Virus record (IMG/VR): IMGVR_UViG_3300005563_000031
Span: 1 to 64,000 of that record
Length of the DNA stretch: 64,000 nt
Source: a virus
Direction: 5' to 3' (one strand)
Shown: piece by piece, positions 26,148 through 34,908 of the stretch
Position numbering within the stretch: position 1 is the stretch's first letter
How the letters are laid out: each line of letters opens with the position of its first letter
Translations under genes and position numbers: made by a program
Notes under the pieces: model-generated
Told to the model about the DNA's origin: nothing
Database searches by the model: none
The model's input: the letters and a program-made list of their open reading frames with translations, nothing else

Positions 26148-27712
26148 TGCAACCCAAACGCCTCATCGAGTACCCGCCCCTCAACACACTGTTTGATGCC
26201 CACGATGTCAAAAAGTTTTCAGGGCGGCGGGCCGCCTACCAAGTTGATCCGAGTTGGCGGCCCTCTGTCGTTGGAACTGTATTTGCACATCAATATTGGA
26301 ACGCGGCGTGTTTCCTACAACACGACCAGTTCATCTTTTCATCCGATACGGGGTTAGGTAAGACAAAGACCGGCTTAGACGCTATCGAGTATTGCTTTCG
26401 GGCGCGTGGTGCCAAACACGCGCTAATCCTCACCGGCCGCCCAATCTCAACGAGCGAGTGGTACGACCAGGGTAAGCGCTTTATCAACATCCCCATCCAG
26501 GATGTGCGCGGCTCGAAGTACGAGCGTGGCGAGCAGCTGCTGCGGTTTCCAATAGCCCCCATAATGGTAAGCGACTATTCCACGCTGTCACACTGTTTCA
26601 GCACTCGTGTCGCGGTCCGGGGCAAAACTGCCAGCGGTAAGCAAAAAACTCGGCTCGCGCCTGACTTAACACTCTGCTCGCAGTTCGGACGGCAGTTCGA
26701 TGTAGTCGTGTTGGACGAGCTGCACAACCTTAAGAATGTAGATACGATCCGTTTCGAGATCGTGAACGCCCTTATTCCCGAAATTCCCATTCGCTACGGC
26801 CTCACCGGTACGCTGTTTGATCGACACCCGGAGGACGCGTGGGCGCAGTTCTACTTGATTGACGGGGGCGTGTGCTTCGGGAGCCGGCACGATTTTCTAC
26901 AATACTTTTTCGATGAGAAACCCTCGCACTGGAGTAAGTGGGCGGTAGACTACCGAATAAAGTCCGAGCGCAAAGACGAGTTCAAGCGCCGCGTCCGTTC
27001 GCGTGCACTGCGCGTGTCGCTGTCGGAATGCAAAGACATCCCTCCCATGTCACTATACCCAATCAACCTCCCCGCCTCCAAAGACCAACGCGACCGGATC
27101 GTTAAGGTACAACACGACATGAAAATGGCGCGCACGAAACAGGAGCCCGTCGACAGTAAGTTCGCGTACCTACGACAGTTGGTTTCCGGTTTACTGCGCA
27201 TAAAGGAAGGTATTATCGACGAAACAGTGCGCCTGCCTGAGAACCCGAAGTTAGAATGGACGTTACATTTGATCGAGGACCTCGATGCTAAAGAACAGGT
27301 GGTGATCTTTTACGAGTTCCGGGCCTCGGGCGAGTGGTTAAATGAAGCGCTCGAATCCGCCAAGCACAAGGTAAGTTGGTTGTACGGCGGCATGACGAAA
27401 AACGAGAACGACGTACTCGAAGCGTGGAAGAGTAAAAAAACGCGTATCTTATTGACACAAACGCAGAAGGCGGCTGAATCGCTTAACTTGCAACAAGCTG
27501 CGTATCTTGTGCAATATGAATCACCGATGACGTATAGGCTCGAGAAGCAGTCACTTGCACGGGTGGGTGGCCGCATCGGGGGACGCCCCGCGATTGCGTA
27601 TAAGCTGGCCATTCGCGGGTGCGTTGAGCAACGCATTATGGCGCTGATTCGAGAGGGGCGCGAGCTGTCGTACGACTTGCTTGAAACCCTCGAAGAGGAG
27701 CAACTGTTTTGA
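26147..27712 (+). CDS. SNF2/DEAD-box-like helicase
   Basis: 521 aa superfamily 2 ATPase. Motif I DTGLGKTKT, motif II VLDELHNL, motif III LTGTLFD, and motif VI QSLARVGGRIG. The HQ near residue 47 (FAHQYWN) is a Q-like motif. Likely remodels or unwinds replication or recombination intermediates, like T4 UvsW. ATG overlaps the HNH stop. Confidence 0.85.
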   Translation: MQPKRLIEYPPLNTLFDAHDVKKFSGRRAAYQVDPSWRPSVVGTVFAHQYWNAACFLQHDQFIFSSDTGLGKTKTGLDAIEYCFRARGAKHALILTGRPISTSEWYDQGKRFINIPIQDVRGSKYERGEQLLRFPIAPIMVSDYSTLSHCFSTRVAVRGKTASGKQKTRLAPDLTLCSQFGRQFDVVVLDELHNLKNVDTIRFEIVNALIPEIPIRYGLTGTLFDRHPEDAWAQFYLIDGGVCFGSRHDFLQYFFDEKPSHWSKWAVDYRIKSERKDEFKRRVRSRALRVSLSECKDIPPMSLYPINLPASKDQRDRIVKVQHDMKMARTKQEPVDSKFAYLRQLVSGLLRIKEGIIDETVRLPENPKLEWTLHLIEDLDAKEQVVIFYEFRASGEWLNEALESAKHKVSWLYGGMTKNENDVLEAWKSKKTRILLTQTQKAAESLNLQQAAYLVQYESPMTYRLEKQSLARVGGRIGGRPAIAYKLAIRGCVEQRIMALIREGRELSYDLLETLEEEQLF

Positions 27713-27714
27713 AT

Positions 27715-27987
27715 ATGGCCATTGCGATGGCGGACGAGTGCGCAGACAAGCTGATCAACGGAACGATTAACAACGCTGCTGAATCGTTACCGCCGGGATC
27801 TATCTTTGTTTACCTAGGTGTACAGTGTGTCGCCCTTAGGTACATTCGTTGTGACAATGCGCACTTCCACCCCGGACTCTACTACGAGTACGTAAACCGA
27901 CACGGCAAGATTGTTGAGGGTCGGTGTCGGTGGGAGGAGCTGCACGCATTCCTACAGGCGATTGTAATTCGGAGAGTCGGACAATGA
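27715..27987 (+). CDS. Hypothetical protein, 90 aa
   Basis: ATG at 27715, two codons beyond a TTG that overlaps the helicase end. Beta-rich core (GSIFVYLGVQCVALRYIRC...GLYYEYVNRHGKIVEGRC). Unknown function; ATGA overlap to the next gene. Confidence 0.55.
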   Translation: MAIAMADECADKLINGTINNAAESLPPGSIFVYLGVQCVALRYIRCDNAHFHPGLYYEYVNRHGKIVEGRCRWEELHAFLQAIVIRRVGQ

Positions 27988-28526
27988 ATGTATTACCTGG
28001 TGTCACACAACCCAACCCACTCCACCCCGCCTCTAAAGTCGGAGTCGTGCGCGAGCGCGTCCGTAACATCTTTGAACAAGCGCGCGATCGGACCGGCGCC
28101 CGCCAAGCCCTCGAAGTGCGCGAGGTCCGCAGCCGCTACCACCAGCTGTACGGCCAGCCCTGTCGGCGCATCGGTGCGCACATCGATGCGATTTTCAGTG
28201 ACGGCAACATCGCCCGGCCGAACAAGGGCGTTTACATCTGGGTCGACGGGGTGCCGCAGCCGAAGAAGGTCAACCGGCTGATCGACACGGAGAACTTGCC
28301 CAAGCGCCGCAAGCCCGTCCCGAATGAGGCACACACAATGACGAGCGTGCAGGTGCGCGGTGCGCTCGCTATCCGCTACGACATCGACTTGTCGGTGAAG
28401 CTCATTGGCATGTTGGCGAAGGAGGGTGTTATACCGCACTCGCAGCCCACCGGCCCGCGTGGTGATTACCGCTATCCGCCGCGCGTCGTTCCGCTCCTCA
28501 ACAAGATTTGGTACACAGGTAAATGA
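27984..28526 (+). CDS. Hypothetical basic protein, 180 aa
   Basis: Basic and helical, with a middle part (RARDRT...VREVRSRYHQLYG...IGAHIDAIFSDGNI) and a C-terminal segment (SVQVRGALAIRYDIDLSVKLIGMLAKEGVI) that could be a winged helix. Probably nucleic-acid binding; unproven. Coupled to queE by an ATGA overlap. Confidence 0.6.
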   Translation: MNVLPGVTQPNPLHPASKVGVVRERVRNIFEQARDRTGARQALEVREVRSRYHQLYGQPCRRIGAHIDAIFSDGNIARPNKGVYIWVDGVPQPKKVNRLIDTENLPKRRKPVPNEAHTMTSVQVRGALAIRYDIDLSVKLIGMLAKEGVIPHSQPTGPRGDYRYPPRVVPLLNKIWYTGK

Positions 28527-29317
28527 ACCGCTACGGCTTCTATGAGGGGCGGCCGAATACAGATGAGAAACTGTACATCTCATCTATCTTCGAGACCATC
28601 GACGGCGAAACCAACTTGTTTCATGCCGGCACATGGTCTACGTTTATTCGCCTACAAGGTTGCCGTGTCGGCTGCCGTTGGTGTGATACGAAGTATAGCT
28701 GGGCGATCCATCGCGGCGGGGAACTGCTGACCCCGGATGAGATTATGGAGCGCGTTAAAAAGCGCGGCGCGCGCAAAGTGACGATCACAGGCGGCGAGCC
28801 CATGGAGCAGTGGGGGCCGGCACTAAATCGGCTAATAGGCGCGCTGCGGTGGCACGGCTACAACATCTCGATGGAGACCGCCGGCACCGAGTCGCTGCGC
28901 GAGATGCTGTTGGTGCATCACTACGTCAACATGATCGTAGACTTTAAGATGCAATCCGCGTGCGCGGCGAAGGGCAACTGGCAGCAAAACTGGCCACTCC
29001 TTGCAACAACCGACGTCGTGAAGTTTGTCGTAAAATTAGATGACATGCAAAAGCTTCCTGATATCGTGCGCAACATGCGGCAAGCGTGGGAATGCAAAGC
29101 GCGCATGGTATTTTCCCCTGTATGGGAGCAACAGTCGCAACTGGAGCAGTTCATGCAGCGAGCACACGTGCACAATTTTGTCGACCATAACATTGGTATA
29201 AACCTGCAGATGCACAAGTTCATCTGGCCCAATAACGTTCGGGATGAGGAAGGAGAGCAGCATGTTTCAGTGGATTCGCCGGTGGCGGGAACGCCGGGCA
29301 GCAGCAAAGCTCCCTAA
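28523..29317 (+). CDS. queE: QueE, 7-carboxy-7-deazaguanine synthase
   Basis: Radical-SAM enzyme, CPH4 to CDG. Cluster motif CxxxCxxC at Cys47-Cys51-Cys54 (GCRVGCRWCDT), preceded by TFIRLQG; TGGEPMEQW is the SAM-binding GGE motif. 264 aa, within the family range. The last ~18 codons overlap the next gene and look unconserved. Completes the FolE-QueD-QueE-QueC-QueF chain. Confidence 0.9.
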   Translation: MNRYGFYEGRPNTDEKLYISSIFETIDGETNLFHAGTWSTFIRLQGCRVGCRWCDTKYSWAIHRGGELLTPDEIMERVKKRGARKVTITGGEPMEQWGPALNRLIGALRWHGYNISMETAGTESLREMLLVHHYVNMIVDFKMQSACAAKGNWQQNWPLLATTDVVKFVVKLDDMQKLPDIVRNMRQAWECKARMVFSPVWEQQSQLEQFMQRAHVHNFVDHNIGINLQMHKFIWPNNVRDEEGEQHVSVDSPVAGTPGSSKAP

Positions 29318-29855
29318 GCACGATTTTACCGGTGCGCGTACCGGGCGTATTTCAAGCCAAGACGGCTGGGTGCCCCCGCCGCACAACATTTCGCCACCAC
29401 TGTCGCCTGAGGAACGTGAGCATATGCGCGTGATTCGCAGCGCGCTGATTAGTGTTGGTCCGTCATACATTAAACCAACCCCTACATTTAACCGGCGTAT
29501 CTATCCGCGCAGCGTTGGCCCCTACGTACCAACACGGCCTCAAATTCCGTTGAGCAACAGCGCTCGTATAACACCCCCGAGCGATGCGCGGCGCGACTCG
29601 CTTATGGATCCAACTGACCCGCTGTCGCCTTTGAATCCGTTGAACCCGTTTAATGCGCTGAATCCGCTCTCGCCGCTGCACCAGTCAACGTTGTCGAGCG
29701 ATCCCGCACCCTCGCACTGCGAACCCACACACCACCGCAGCGACTCCTCGTCCTCTTCGTGGTCTGACAGCAGCAGTTCGTCCTCGTGGTCTGATTCCAG
29801 TTCCAGCAGCTGCGACAGCAGTAGCTCCAGTTCCTCAGACTCCTCATCCTGGTAA
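29262..29855 (+). CDS. Ser-rich repeat protein, 197 aa
   Basis: ATG at 29262 with GGAAGGAGAGC before it. Basic N-terminus, Pro-rich middle, then short NPL repeats (about 115-138) and a C-terminal tail of four Ser-rich units ending in Trp or Cys (SDSSSSSWSDSSSSSSW and variants). Low complexity suggests a disordered linker or display segment. No enzyme domain. Confidence 0.6.
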   Translation: MFQWIRRWRERRAAAKLPKHDFTGARTGRISSQDGWVPPPHNISPPLSPEEREHMRVIRSALISVGPSYIKPTPTFNRRIYPRSVGPYVPTRPQIPLSNSARITPPSDARRDSLMDPTDPLSPLNPLNPFNALNPLSPLHQSTLSSDPAPSHCEPTHHRSDSSSSSWSDSSSSSSWSDSSSSSCDSSSSSSSDSSSW

Positions 29856-29864
29856 CACAACAAC

Positions 29865-30902
29865 ATGAAAGCAAAAACAATCAAAGCCATCCTGCGCAAA
29901 AGGATTGACGCCTGGCTCAATACGATCGAGGACGAGGCGGTGCGCAAGCTCGTAAAGAACCGCACCATCGTAACCGGCGGTTGCATCGCCAGCATGTTGT
30001 TGCGCGAGCCGGTGAATGATTTTGATGTGTACTTCACCGACTACGAAACAACACTGGCGGTGGCGAAGTATTACGTCGACCGCTTCAAAGCCGCGCCTAA
30101 CAAAGGCATTCCGGTGTCGATGTTTGTATGCGACGGCAGCCCCGAGGATAAGTATGCGTGGGGTGATTACCCGCAAGAGATCCTCGACACCCGTGGCCGC
30201 CCGGATACGGAACCGGAAGGACACGTGCGCCGCGTACGCATCGTGGCAAAGTCAGCGGGTGTGGCGGGCGAGCTGAAAGAGGGCGAGAAGGCGAAGGATT
30301 ATCAATACTTCGAAGCGCGGCCCGACAACGAGGCGGCTGACTACGTACGCGGTGTCGTACAAGACCCCGCCGATGTGGAGGACTTGGTTGAGGACATCGA
30401 GGCGAAGCTGCCTACGGATGAGGACGACACCAAGCCTAAGTACCGGCCAGTGTTTCTTTCCACGAATGCCATCACGCTGTCGCACAAGATACAAATCGTG
30501 CTGCGGTTTTACGGTGATGCGGATGAGATCCACAAGAATTTTGACTTCGCGCACTGCACCTCGTACTGGACCTCGAAGGACGACAATTTGGTCCTGCGTC
30601 CGCACGCGATGGAAGCGCTGTTGACCAAGGAGCTGCGCTACATCGGCAGCAAGTACCCGGTGTGCTCGCTGATTCGGGTGCGCAAGTTCCTACAGCGCGG
30701 CTGGACAGTGAATGCCGGGCAGATCGTGAAGATGGCCATGCAGGTGTCGGAGTTGGATTTGACCGACGTGAAAGTCCTACAGGACCAACTCACCGGTGTG
30801 GATGTTGCCTACTTCTGCCAACTCGTGGAGCGCGTAAAAGAGAGCGATCCTGAGAAAGTTAACTCGGCCTATATAATAGAAATTATCGACCGGATGTTCT
30901 AA
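29865..30902 (+). CDS. Nucleotidyltransferase-like protein, 345 aa
   Basis: Residues about 35-60 read IVTGGCIASMLLREPVNDFDVYFTD, the GG...DxD pattern of polymerase-beta-type nucleotidyltransferases such as CCA-adding enzymes. The rest is alpha/beta with a helical C-terminal half. Several phage tRNAs here lack an encoded CCA, so end maturation is a possible job; equally it could be an unrelated NTase. Weak Shine-Dalgarno. Confidence 0.6.
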   Translation: MKAKTIKAILRKRIDAWLNTIEDEAVRKLVKNRTIVTGGCIASMLLREPVNDFDVYFTDYETTLAVAKYYVDRFKAAPNKGIPVSMFVCDGSPEDKYAWGDYPQEILDTRGRPDTEPEGHVRRVRIVAKSAGVAGELKEGEKAKDYQYFEARPDNEAADYVRGVVQDPADVEDLVEDIEAKLPTDEDDTKPKYRPVFLSTNAITLSHKIQIVLRFYGDADEIHKNFDFAHCTSYWTSKDDNLVLRPHAMEALLTKELRYIGSKYPVCSLIRVRKFLQRGWTVNAGQIVKMAMQVSELDLTDVKVLQDQLTGVDVAYFCQLVERVKESDPEKVNSAYIIEIIDRMF

Positions 30903-30903
30903 C

Positions 30904-31164
30904 ATGGTAGCTGCCGAGCGTGCTGAATTATACACGGGGTGGATGGTACTGGCGGTGCTCGCCGCGAGTGCGGTCGTAGTCGTTTACGACCGCGCGCACC
31001 CACACGCGCCCGTCGCTACCGAGCTGCAAGCAAACTGCCCGGCTTATAAAGCACGCATCCGGCAGTTGAACCAGCGCGAGGGGCTCGTTGACCTTACCAT
31101 ATCCGAGGACCGAGAGCGTGCCGCTGACTCTCAATACGTGCGCCGATGGTGCATAAGTCCTTGA
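30904..31164 (+). CDS. Small membrane protein, 86 aa
   Basis: One hydrophobic helix at residues 13-27, then a soluble tail with two Cys. No clear Shine-Dalgarno; the ATG is two bases past the previous stop, so coupled translation is likely. Confidence 0.5.
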   Translation: MVAAERAELYTGWMVLAVLAASAVVVVYDRAHPHAPVATELQANCPAYKARIRQLNQREGLVDLTISEDRERAADSQYVRRWCISP

Positions 31165-31205
31165 TTTAAAATCCCTTTATACGCATGCGTAATTTGGTAT
31201 TGCAT

Positions 31206-31220
31206 TAGTATATAGACTAT
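31206..31220 (+). promoter_or_regulatory. Phage promoter/operator copy 3, inverted core
   Basis: TAGTATATAGACTAT is the reverse complement of the common core. It lies in the 17-bp spacer of a normal-looking promoter reading rightward: TTGCAT at 31200-31205 and TACTAT at 31223-31228. So here the repeat acts more like an operator than a -10 box. Confidence 0.6.
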
Positions 31221-31268
31221 TTTACTATGCTCTCCACGCAACGCAGATTCACCCGGAGTTCCGCACAC

Positions 31269-31541
31269 ATGCCTACTGTCGCTCAACGCATCGTCGAGGA
31301 ATTGCAGCAACAGCGCGAGCTACTGTTGTCGTTCCGCACCGGTCCCGGCAACTACGACATCACCGGGCTGTTCAACGAGCTGACCCGGCGCAACGGACGC
31401 CCGCTCGACGCAACGGCGCTGCAGTACTGGGGCCAGCAAATTGTTGCCGTGCTGCGCGAAGTGGAAGACGCGGCGGGCCTCGCTAAAAACCAAGCCGCTT
31501 TCAAAAAGCTGTACGCAGCCGTAAAGGCAGCACAGCGATGA
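31269..31541 (+). CDS. Hypothetical helical protein, 90 aa
   Basis: ATG at 31269 with the full leader CCGGAGTTCCGCACAC, first gene after promoter copy 3. Mostly helical; charged. Ends in an overlap with the next membrane peptide. No family assigned. Confidence 0.65.
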   Translation: MPTVAQRIVEELQQQRELLLSFRTGPGNYDITGLFNELTRRNGRPLDATALQYWGQQIVAVLREVEDAAGLAKNQAAFKKLYAAVKAAQR

Positions 31542-31630
31542 TATTCAAAATCGCACAGTACCTCATGTACCTCGCTATTGCGGGCGCGTTCATCTGTATG
31601 TTTGTTGTCGCTGCCTGCTTCCCGCACTAA
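31538..31630 (+). CDS. Membrane peptide, 30 aa
   Basis: Nearly the whole peptide is one hydrophobic helix (residues 9-28). The ATGA overlap with the previous gene supports expression. Similar tiny membrane peptides recur at 16298 and 20707. Confidence 0.5.
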   Translation: MIFKIAQYLMYLAIAGAFICMFVVAACFPH

Positions 31631-31656
31631 ACCAACAGTCTACCGGAGTTCCTAAC

Positions 31657-32427
31657 ATGACCAACGACAAAGTTCTCAGCAAAATCCGCAAGATGCTAGA
31701 GCTTGCTGGCAATGCGGGCGCGACCGAGGGCGAACGCGCAAACGCGCTCTCACAAGCCCACAAGTGGATCGCGAAATACAACATCGACATGGCGACTGCC
31801 ATGCAAGGTGTCGGGGAAGCGAGGAACGCAGCGGCGGACGAAAAGCGCACGCAAACCTGCGAGAAATACTTTGGCGAGGTGTGGGCGCGGCAGGTCTCGC
31901 ACGCTATCGGGGGTCTCTTTTTCTGCAAATACTTCTTCGCGAGCCTTGGCGCCAACACCTCGAACGTGCTTCACACCTTCGTCGGACGCGAGTCCAACAC
32001 CGTCACGGCGATGGAAGTCGCGCGCTACGTCGTGAATTCGATCTACAAAGAGGCGATGACCTACAAGCGCGATCACGGCCTCCATTACAGCGACTATCGC
32101 GCGTTTGCGAACGGCGCAATGAAAAAGGTAGTCGCGCGGTGCTTTCAACTAAAGGACAAACCGGAAGTGGAGGAGGAACAAAAGCAGCTTACGAACGGAG
32201 CAGGCACCGCGCTCGTACTCGCCAACTTCTACAAAACGGAAGAGGAAGCCAACGCCGAATACGTCAAGCGGCTGTTGGGCGAACTGCGCAAGTCAAAGGG
32301 GCACACGAAAGCACTTAGGAATCGTGACGCCATTAACGCAGGTTACGCGTATGGCGATAAGGTGTCGCTGAATCCACAGCTTGGCGGTGCTAAACCGGCC
32401 GCCGAATCTCAGCGCCTCACCAAATAA
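31657..32427 (+). CDS. DUF2786 domain protein, 256 aa
   Basis: The N-terminus (SKIRKMLELAGN...ATEGERANALSQAHKWIAKYNID) is the DUF2786 signature found in phage and bacterial proteins; the rest contains an FVGRESNTVTAMEVARYVV segment typical of the associated C-terminal domain. Function unknown. Leader CCGGAGTTCCTAAC. Confidence 0.8.
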   Translation: MTNDKVLSKIRKMLELAGNAGATEGERANALSQAHKWIAKYNIDMATAMQGVGEARNAAADEKRTQTCEKYFGEVWARQVSHAIGGLFFCKYFFASLGANTSNVLHTFVGRESNTVTAMEVARYVVNSIYKEAMTYKRDHGLHYSDYRAFANGAMKKVVARCFQLKDKPEVEEEQKQLTNGAGTALVLANFYKTEEEANAEYVKRLLGELRKSKGHTKALRNRDAINAGYAYGDKVSLNPQLGGAKPAAESQRLTK

Positions 32428-32441
32428 GGTATAACATCGCC

Positions 32442-32747
32442 ATGCCTGCCCAAACACAATCCGACATCATCTTCACCCTCCTCGGTAAGTTCATTGCCGA
32501 GGAGGTGTCGAGCAAAAGCGTAGCTCTCGCCGCCGGCAGTCCGATGGCGCAGGAGTGGCGAGACCTACGCATAGCATGTGGGGTATTCGGATACCCCACA
32601 GCCAAAGAAGTGGAGGTAAAACTACGCGAAATTCTATACGCTGGACACGAAAACAAACATGCCAAAGCACTCGTGCGCGTCGCCACGCTGATATCGTCGG
32701 GCAACGCAGCCGAGGCACTTGCTATTACACAAGAGGCCCTTAAATGA
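32442..32747 (+). CDS. Hypothetical protein, 101 aa
   Basis: Helical, soluble. Within its coding sequence a perfect 10-bp hairpin with a 4-nt loop (TGTGGGGTAT/ATACCCCACA, 32577-32600) could affect translation or be a remnant of a regulatory element. ATGA overlap to the next gene. Confidence 0.6.
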   Translation: MPAQTQSDIIFTLLGKFIAEEVSSKSVALAAGSPMAQEWRDLRIACGVFGYPTAKEVEVKLREILYAGHENKHAKALVRVATLISSGNAAEALAITQEALK

Positions 32748-33808
32748 GTACCAAGCACGTTACTCCTCGGGACGTCACAAAGGAACTACGACCCCTCATG
32801 CGCCTATCCCTAGATCAGGGTTGGCGACACGAACGCACATCCAACAACCACATAAAGTGGATTTCACCCACAGGAGGACTCGTACACAGCGGACAAATAC
32901 GCGGCTCGGGCGACTTTCGCGCGCTGCGCAATCTCAAGTCAGATCTCGTCAAAAACGGACTACGAGTAGAGGAGGAAGGAAGAACCGTGTCCGCCGGTTG
33001 TTGCCCGCACGGTATTAGTTACCGCGAGCTGGCGAAAGGTATAAGAATCTGCGAAGCATGCGTCGACGCGTCCAAAACACCGCTCGGCCAGACTGTGCAA
33101 GCGCTCGCTGAGGCTGGGATCGCGGGCGAGGCGGTAGCAACCGCCGGCCCCACACCCACGACGCTCGGGGAGGCGATCCGGGCCGCAATGCATCCGGAGC
33201 AAACCGTGGTCGTCGTAACGGACACAGATGCCACCGTTCTCGAACGCAACGCCACCGAAAACACGCGCACGATTGAAGTGCGTGCGGTCGTGCAGGCGGT
33301 ACTCGCAGCGCTACCCACTCGACAGTTTCGTACCGAGCAAATTATCACGCAGGCACGAGGACGGCTCGGGAACGTCGCCTCGCGCGAAGTTAGTTACGCG
33401 TTGCGTGTGCTGAAAGCGAAAGGCGTAGTTGTAAACCGCCGGCACGGCGTGTGGCAGTGGGCATGTGTGACGGAGTTCGACCTTGCCTCCATTAATGTGC
33501 CTGCCACGCCTCCCGCACTTGCTACACCCCCTCCGGTACAAACAACACTTATTGAGGAATCCACTATGGCCGCCACCGTGACACCGATAACCACAACCCA
33601 ACAACCCGTAGCCCCTGCGCCAAAAACCGCTGTAACACCCGCTGTGTCTAGCACAGACGACGATCTACGAGTCATTGACGATGCGCTCGAAGCGTTGTCG
33701 AAAGTCGAGCAGGTGTTCCGACGCTACAAGAAGCGCATCGAAAAGGGCCGGGCGATGCAAGCGGCGCTCGATGCATTTAAGGCGGCTGTCACTGAGGACG
33801 AGGAATAA
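32744..33808 (+). CDS. HicA-like domain fused to winged helix, 354 aa
   Basis: Residues about 10-72 (LDQGWRHERTSNNHIKWISP...DFRALRNLKSDLVKNGL) resemble the small dsRBD-like HicA fold, including the conserved His. Residues about 185-232 (FRTEQIITQARGRL...VSYALRVLKAKGVVV...GVWQW) look like a winged helix. The C-terminus is Pro/Thr-rich then helical. Could bind RNA and DNA; a regulatory role is inference. No hicB-like partner seen. Confidence 0.65.
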   Translation: MSTKHVTPRDVTKELRPLMRLSLDQGWRHERTSNNHIKWISPTGGLVHSGQIRGSGDFRALRNLKSDLVKNGLRVEEEGRTVSAGCCPHGISYRELAKGIRICEACVDASKTPLGQTVQALAEAGIAGEAVATAGPTPTTLGEAIRAAMHPEQTVVVVTDTDATVLERNATENTRTIEVRAVVQAVLAALPTRQFRTEQIITQARGRLGNVASREVSYALRVLKAKGVVVNRRHGVWQWACVTEFDLASINVPATPPALATPPPVQTTLIEESTMAATVTPITTTQQPVAPAPKTAVTPAVSSTDDDLRVIDDALEALSKVEQVFRRYKKRIEKGRAMQAALDAFKAAVTEDEE

Positions 33809-33813
33809 GGTCG

Positions 33814-34056
33814 ATGCCTATGGCTCCCCACGGTGCGGGCCCTTGCTACGTGTGCGGACGTACGCACCCTGGGGAGCTTTGTGACGGAACAAAGATAAAG
33901 GTTTGCAATACCCGGCACTGTACGGTAACGGATGCAATCTTTACCTGCCAGGGCTGCGCCGCGAAGTGCTGCTGCCACACGTGCGCGGTGTCGCTTGCAG
34001 ACGGGTTATTCTGCTACGACTGCCGCCCGGCGGTAGACGACCGAATACTAGGCTAG
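33814..34056 (+). CDS. Cys-rich zinc-ribbon protein, 80 aa
   Basis: Twelve Cys and several His in about 60 residues (CYVCGRTH, CNTRHC, CQGC, CCCHTC, CYDC). Probably binds two or more zinc ions. RBS AGGAATAAG. Downstream of the HicA-like gene and just before promoter copy 4. Confidence 0.65.
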   Translation: MPMAPHGAGPCYVCGRTHPGELCDGTKIKVCNTRHCTVTDAIFTCQGCAAKCCCHTCAVSLADGLFCYDCRPAVDDRILG

Positions 34057-34080
34057 ATTCTACGCTTGCATCCTAGATAG

Positions 34081-34096
34081 ATAGTCTATATACTAT
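34081..34096 (+). promoter_or_regulatory. Phage promoter/operator copy 4
   Basis: ATAGTCTATATACTAT with -10 TATACT (34089-34094) and -35 TTGCAT (34066-34071), spacer exactly 17 bp. Drives the small basic peptide gene at 34122. Confidence 0.75.
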
Positions 34097-34121
34097 TCCC
34101 ACAGTAACCGGAGTCCACGCC

Positions 34122-34241
34122 ATGTTTAACGTCACCCTTCGTAGCTTGCCCATGTCCGCTTTCTCAGGTCCGCGCAAGCGTTGTGCAAAAGCAACCAAAA
34201 CCGTTGCTAAGCGCGAGAAGAAGGCAAAGGTGCGCAAATGA
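34122..34241 (+). CDS. Basic peptide, 39 aa
   Basis: Thirteen Lys/Arg concentrated in the C-terminal half, so likely binds nucleic acid. Leader CCGGAGTCCACGCC and promoter copy 4 directly upstream. ATGA overlap to the next gene. Confidence 0.6.
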   Translation: MFNVTLRSLPMSAFSGPRKRCAKATKTVAKREKKAKVRK

Positions 34242-34501
34242 GCACCACCCATACATTTTACGCCAGCACGTGTCCTTCATGCACTCGCATGCCGAATAGC
34301 CCCGGTCTGCAAGCTCGTAACGAGCGGGGCCGGCTAGTGCAGGGCTGCGTGGATGAATTCCATACAGGACACGTTATGGGTGAAGCTGCTATTTGGCATA
34401 ATCGTCCCGAAGCTAAAAAACTGCGCGCTGCCCTCAAATTGGGGCGGCGAGGCGGCGTCACGCTTTTTGCACCGGCTGCTAGAATCTCGCTTGCACCTTA
34501 G
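34238..34501 (+). CDS. Hypothetical protein with CxxC, 87 aa
   Basis: CPSC near residue 12 and a Cys/His pair further on suggest a small metal site. Followed within 10 bases by the next promoter copy (the -35 TTGCAC overlaps its end). Unknown role. Confidence 0.55.
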   Translation: MSTTHTFYASTCPSCTRMPNSPGLQARNERGRLVQGCVDEFHTGHVMGEAAIWHNRPEAKKLRAALKLGRRGGVTLFAPAARISLAP

Positions 34502-34505
34502 GTAA

Positions 34506-34521
34506 TTAGTCTATATACTAT
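34506..34521 (+). promoter_or_regulatory. Phage promoter/operator copy 5
   Basis: TTAGTCTATATACTAT, -10 TATACT at 34514-34519, -35 TTGCAC at 34491-34496, spacer 17 bp. Leader CCCGGAGTTACC follows before the gene at 34559. Confidence 0.75.
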
Positions 34522-34558
34522 CCCTACGTTATCAAAACAGCCCGGAGTTACCGCCCCC

Positions 34559-34714
34559 ATGTCCGCTAAGCACCTGCCCATCGAAAAGAACGGCAAAACC
34601 GTCCCGGCTTGCGATACGCAGAAAAAGAATACCGCACACCTGCGATTTTCTACGGACGGTCAAACTTCTTGCCGACGCTGCATGCGCGTCGCCGGCTACA
34701 ACTACAACCCTTAA
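34559..34714 (+). CDS. Small CxxC protein, 51 aa
   Basis: A Cys at residue 18 and CRRC at 38-41 near the end suggest a small zinc or redox site. Too short for confident family assignment. The promoter and leader upstream argue that it is expressed. Confidence 0.6.
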   Translation: MSAKHLPIEKNGKTVPACDTQKKNTAHLRFSTDGQTSCRRCMRVAGYNYNP

Positions 34715-34745
34715 CGCTATTTCCACAGTAACCGGAGCCCGTATC

Positions 34746-34904
34746 ATGTCCGTATTTGAACTAGGGTATACGCTCGACGAATTCACCGCCGAGGTGAATC
34801 GCGAGTCTCGGATCCAGTACACCACCGAGCAGACGGCACCGTTTTGGAATCGGGGCCAATCCCCCGCCCATGCACGTGCCGTGCTGTCGCGTAGGGGAGT
34901 GTAA
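34746..34904 (+). CDS. Hypothetical protein, 52 aa
   Basis: ATG at 34746 after AACCGGAGCCCGTATC. Acidic first half and basic second half. No family recognised. Its 3' end contains the Shine-Dalgarno (GGGGAG) of the next gene. Confidence 0.55.
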   Translation: MSVFELGYTLDEFTAEVNRESRIQYTTEQTAPFWNRGQSPAHARAVLSRRGV

Positions 34905-34908
34905 GACC

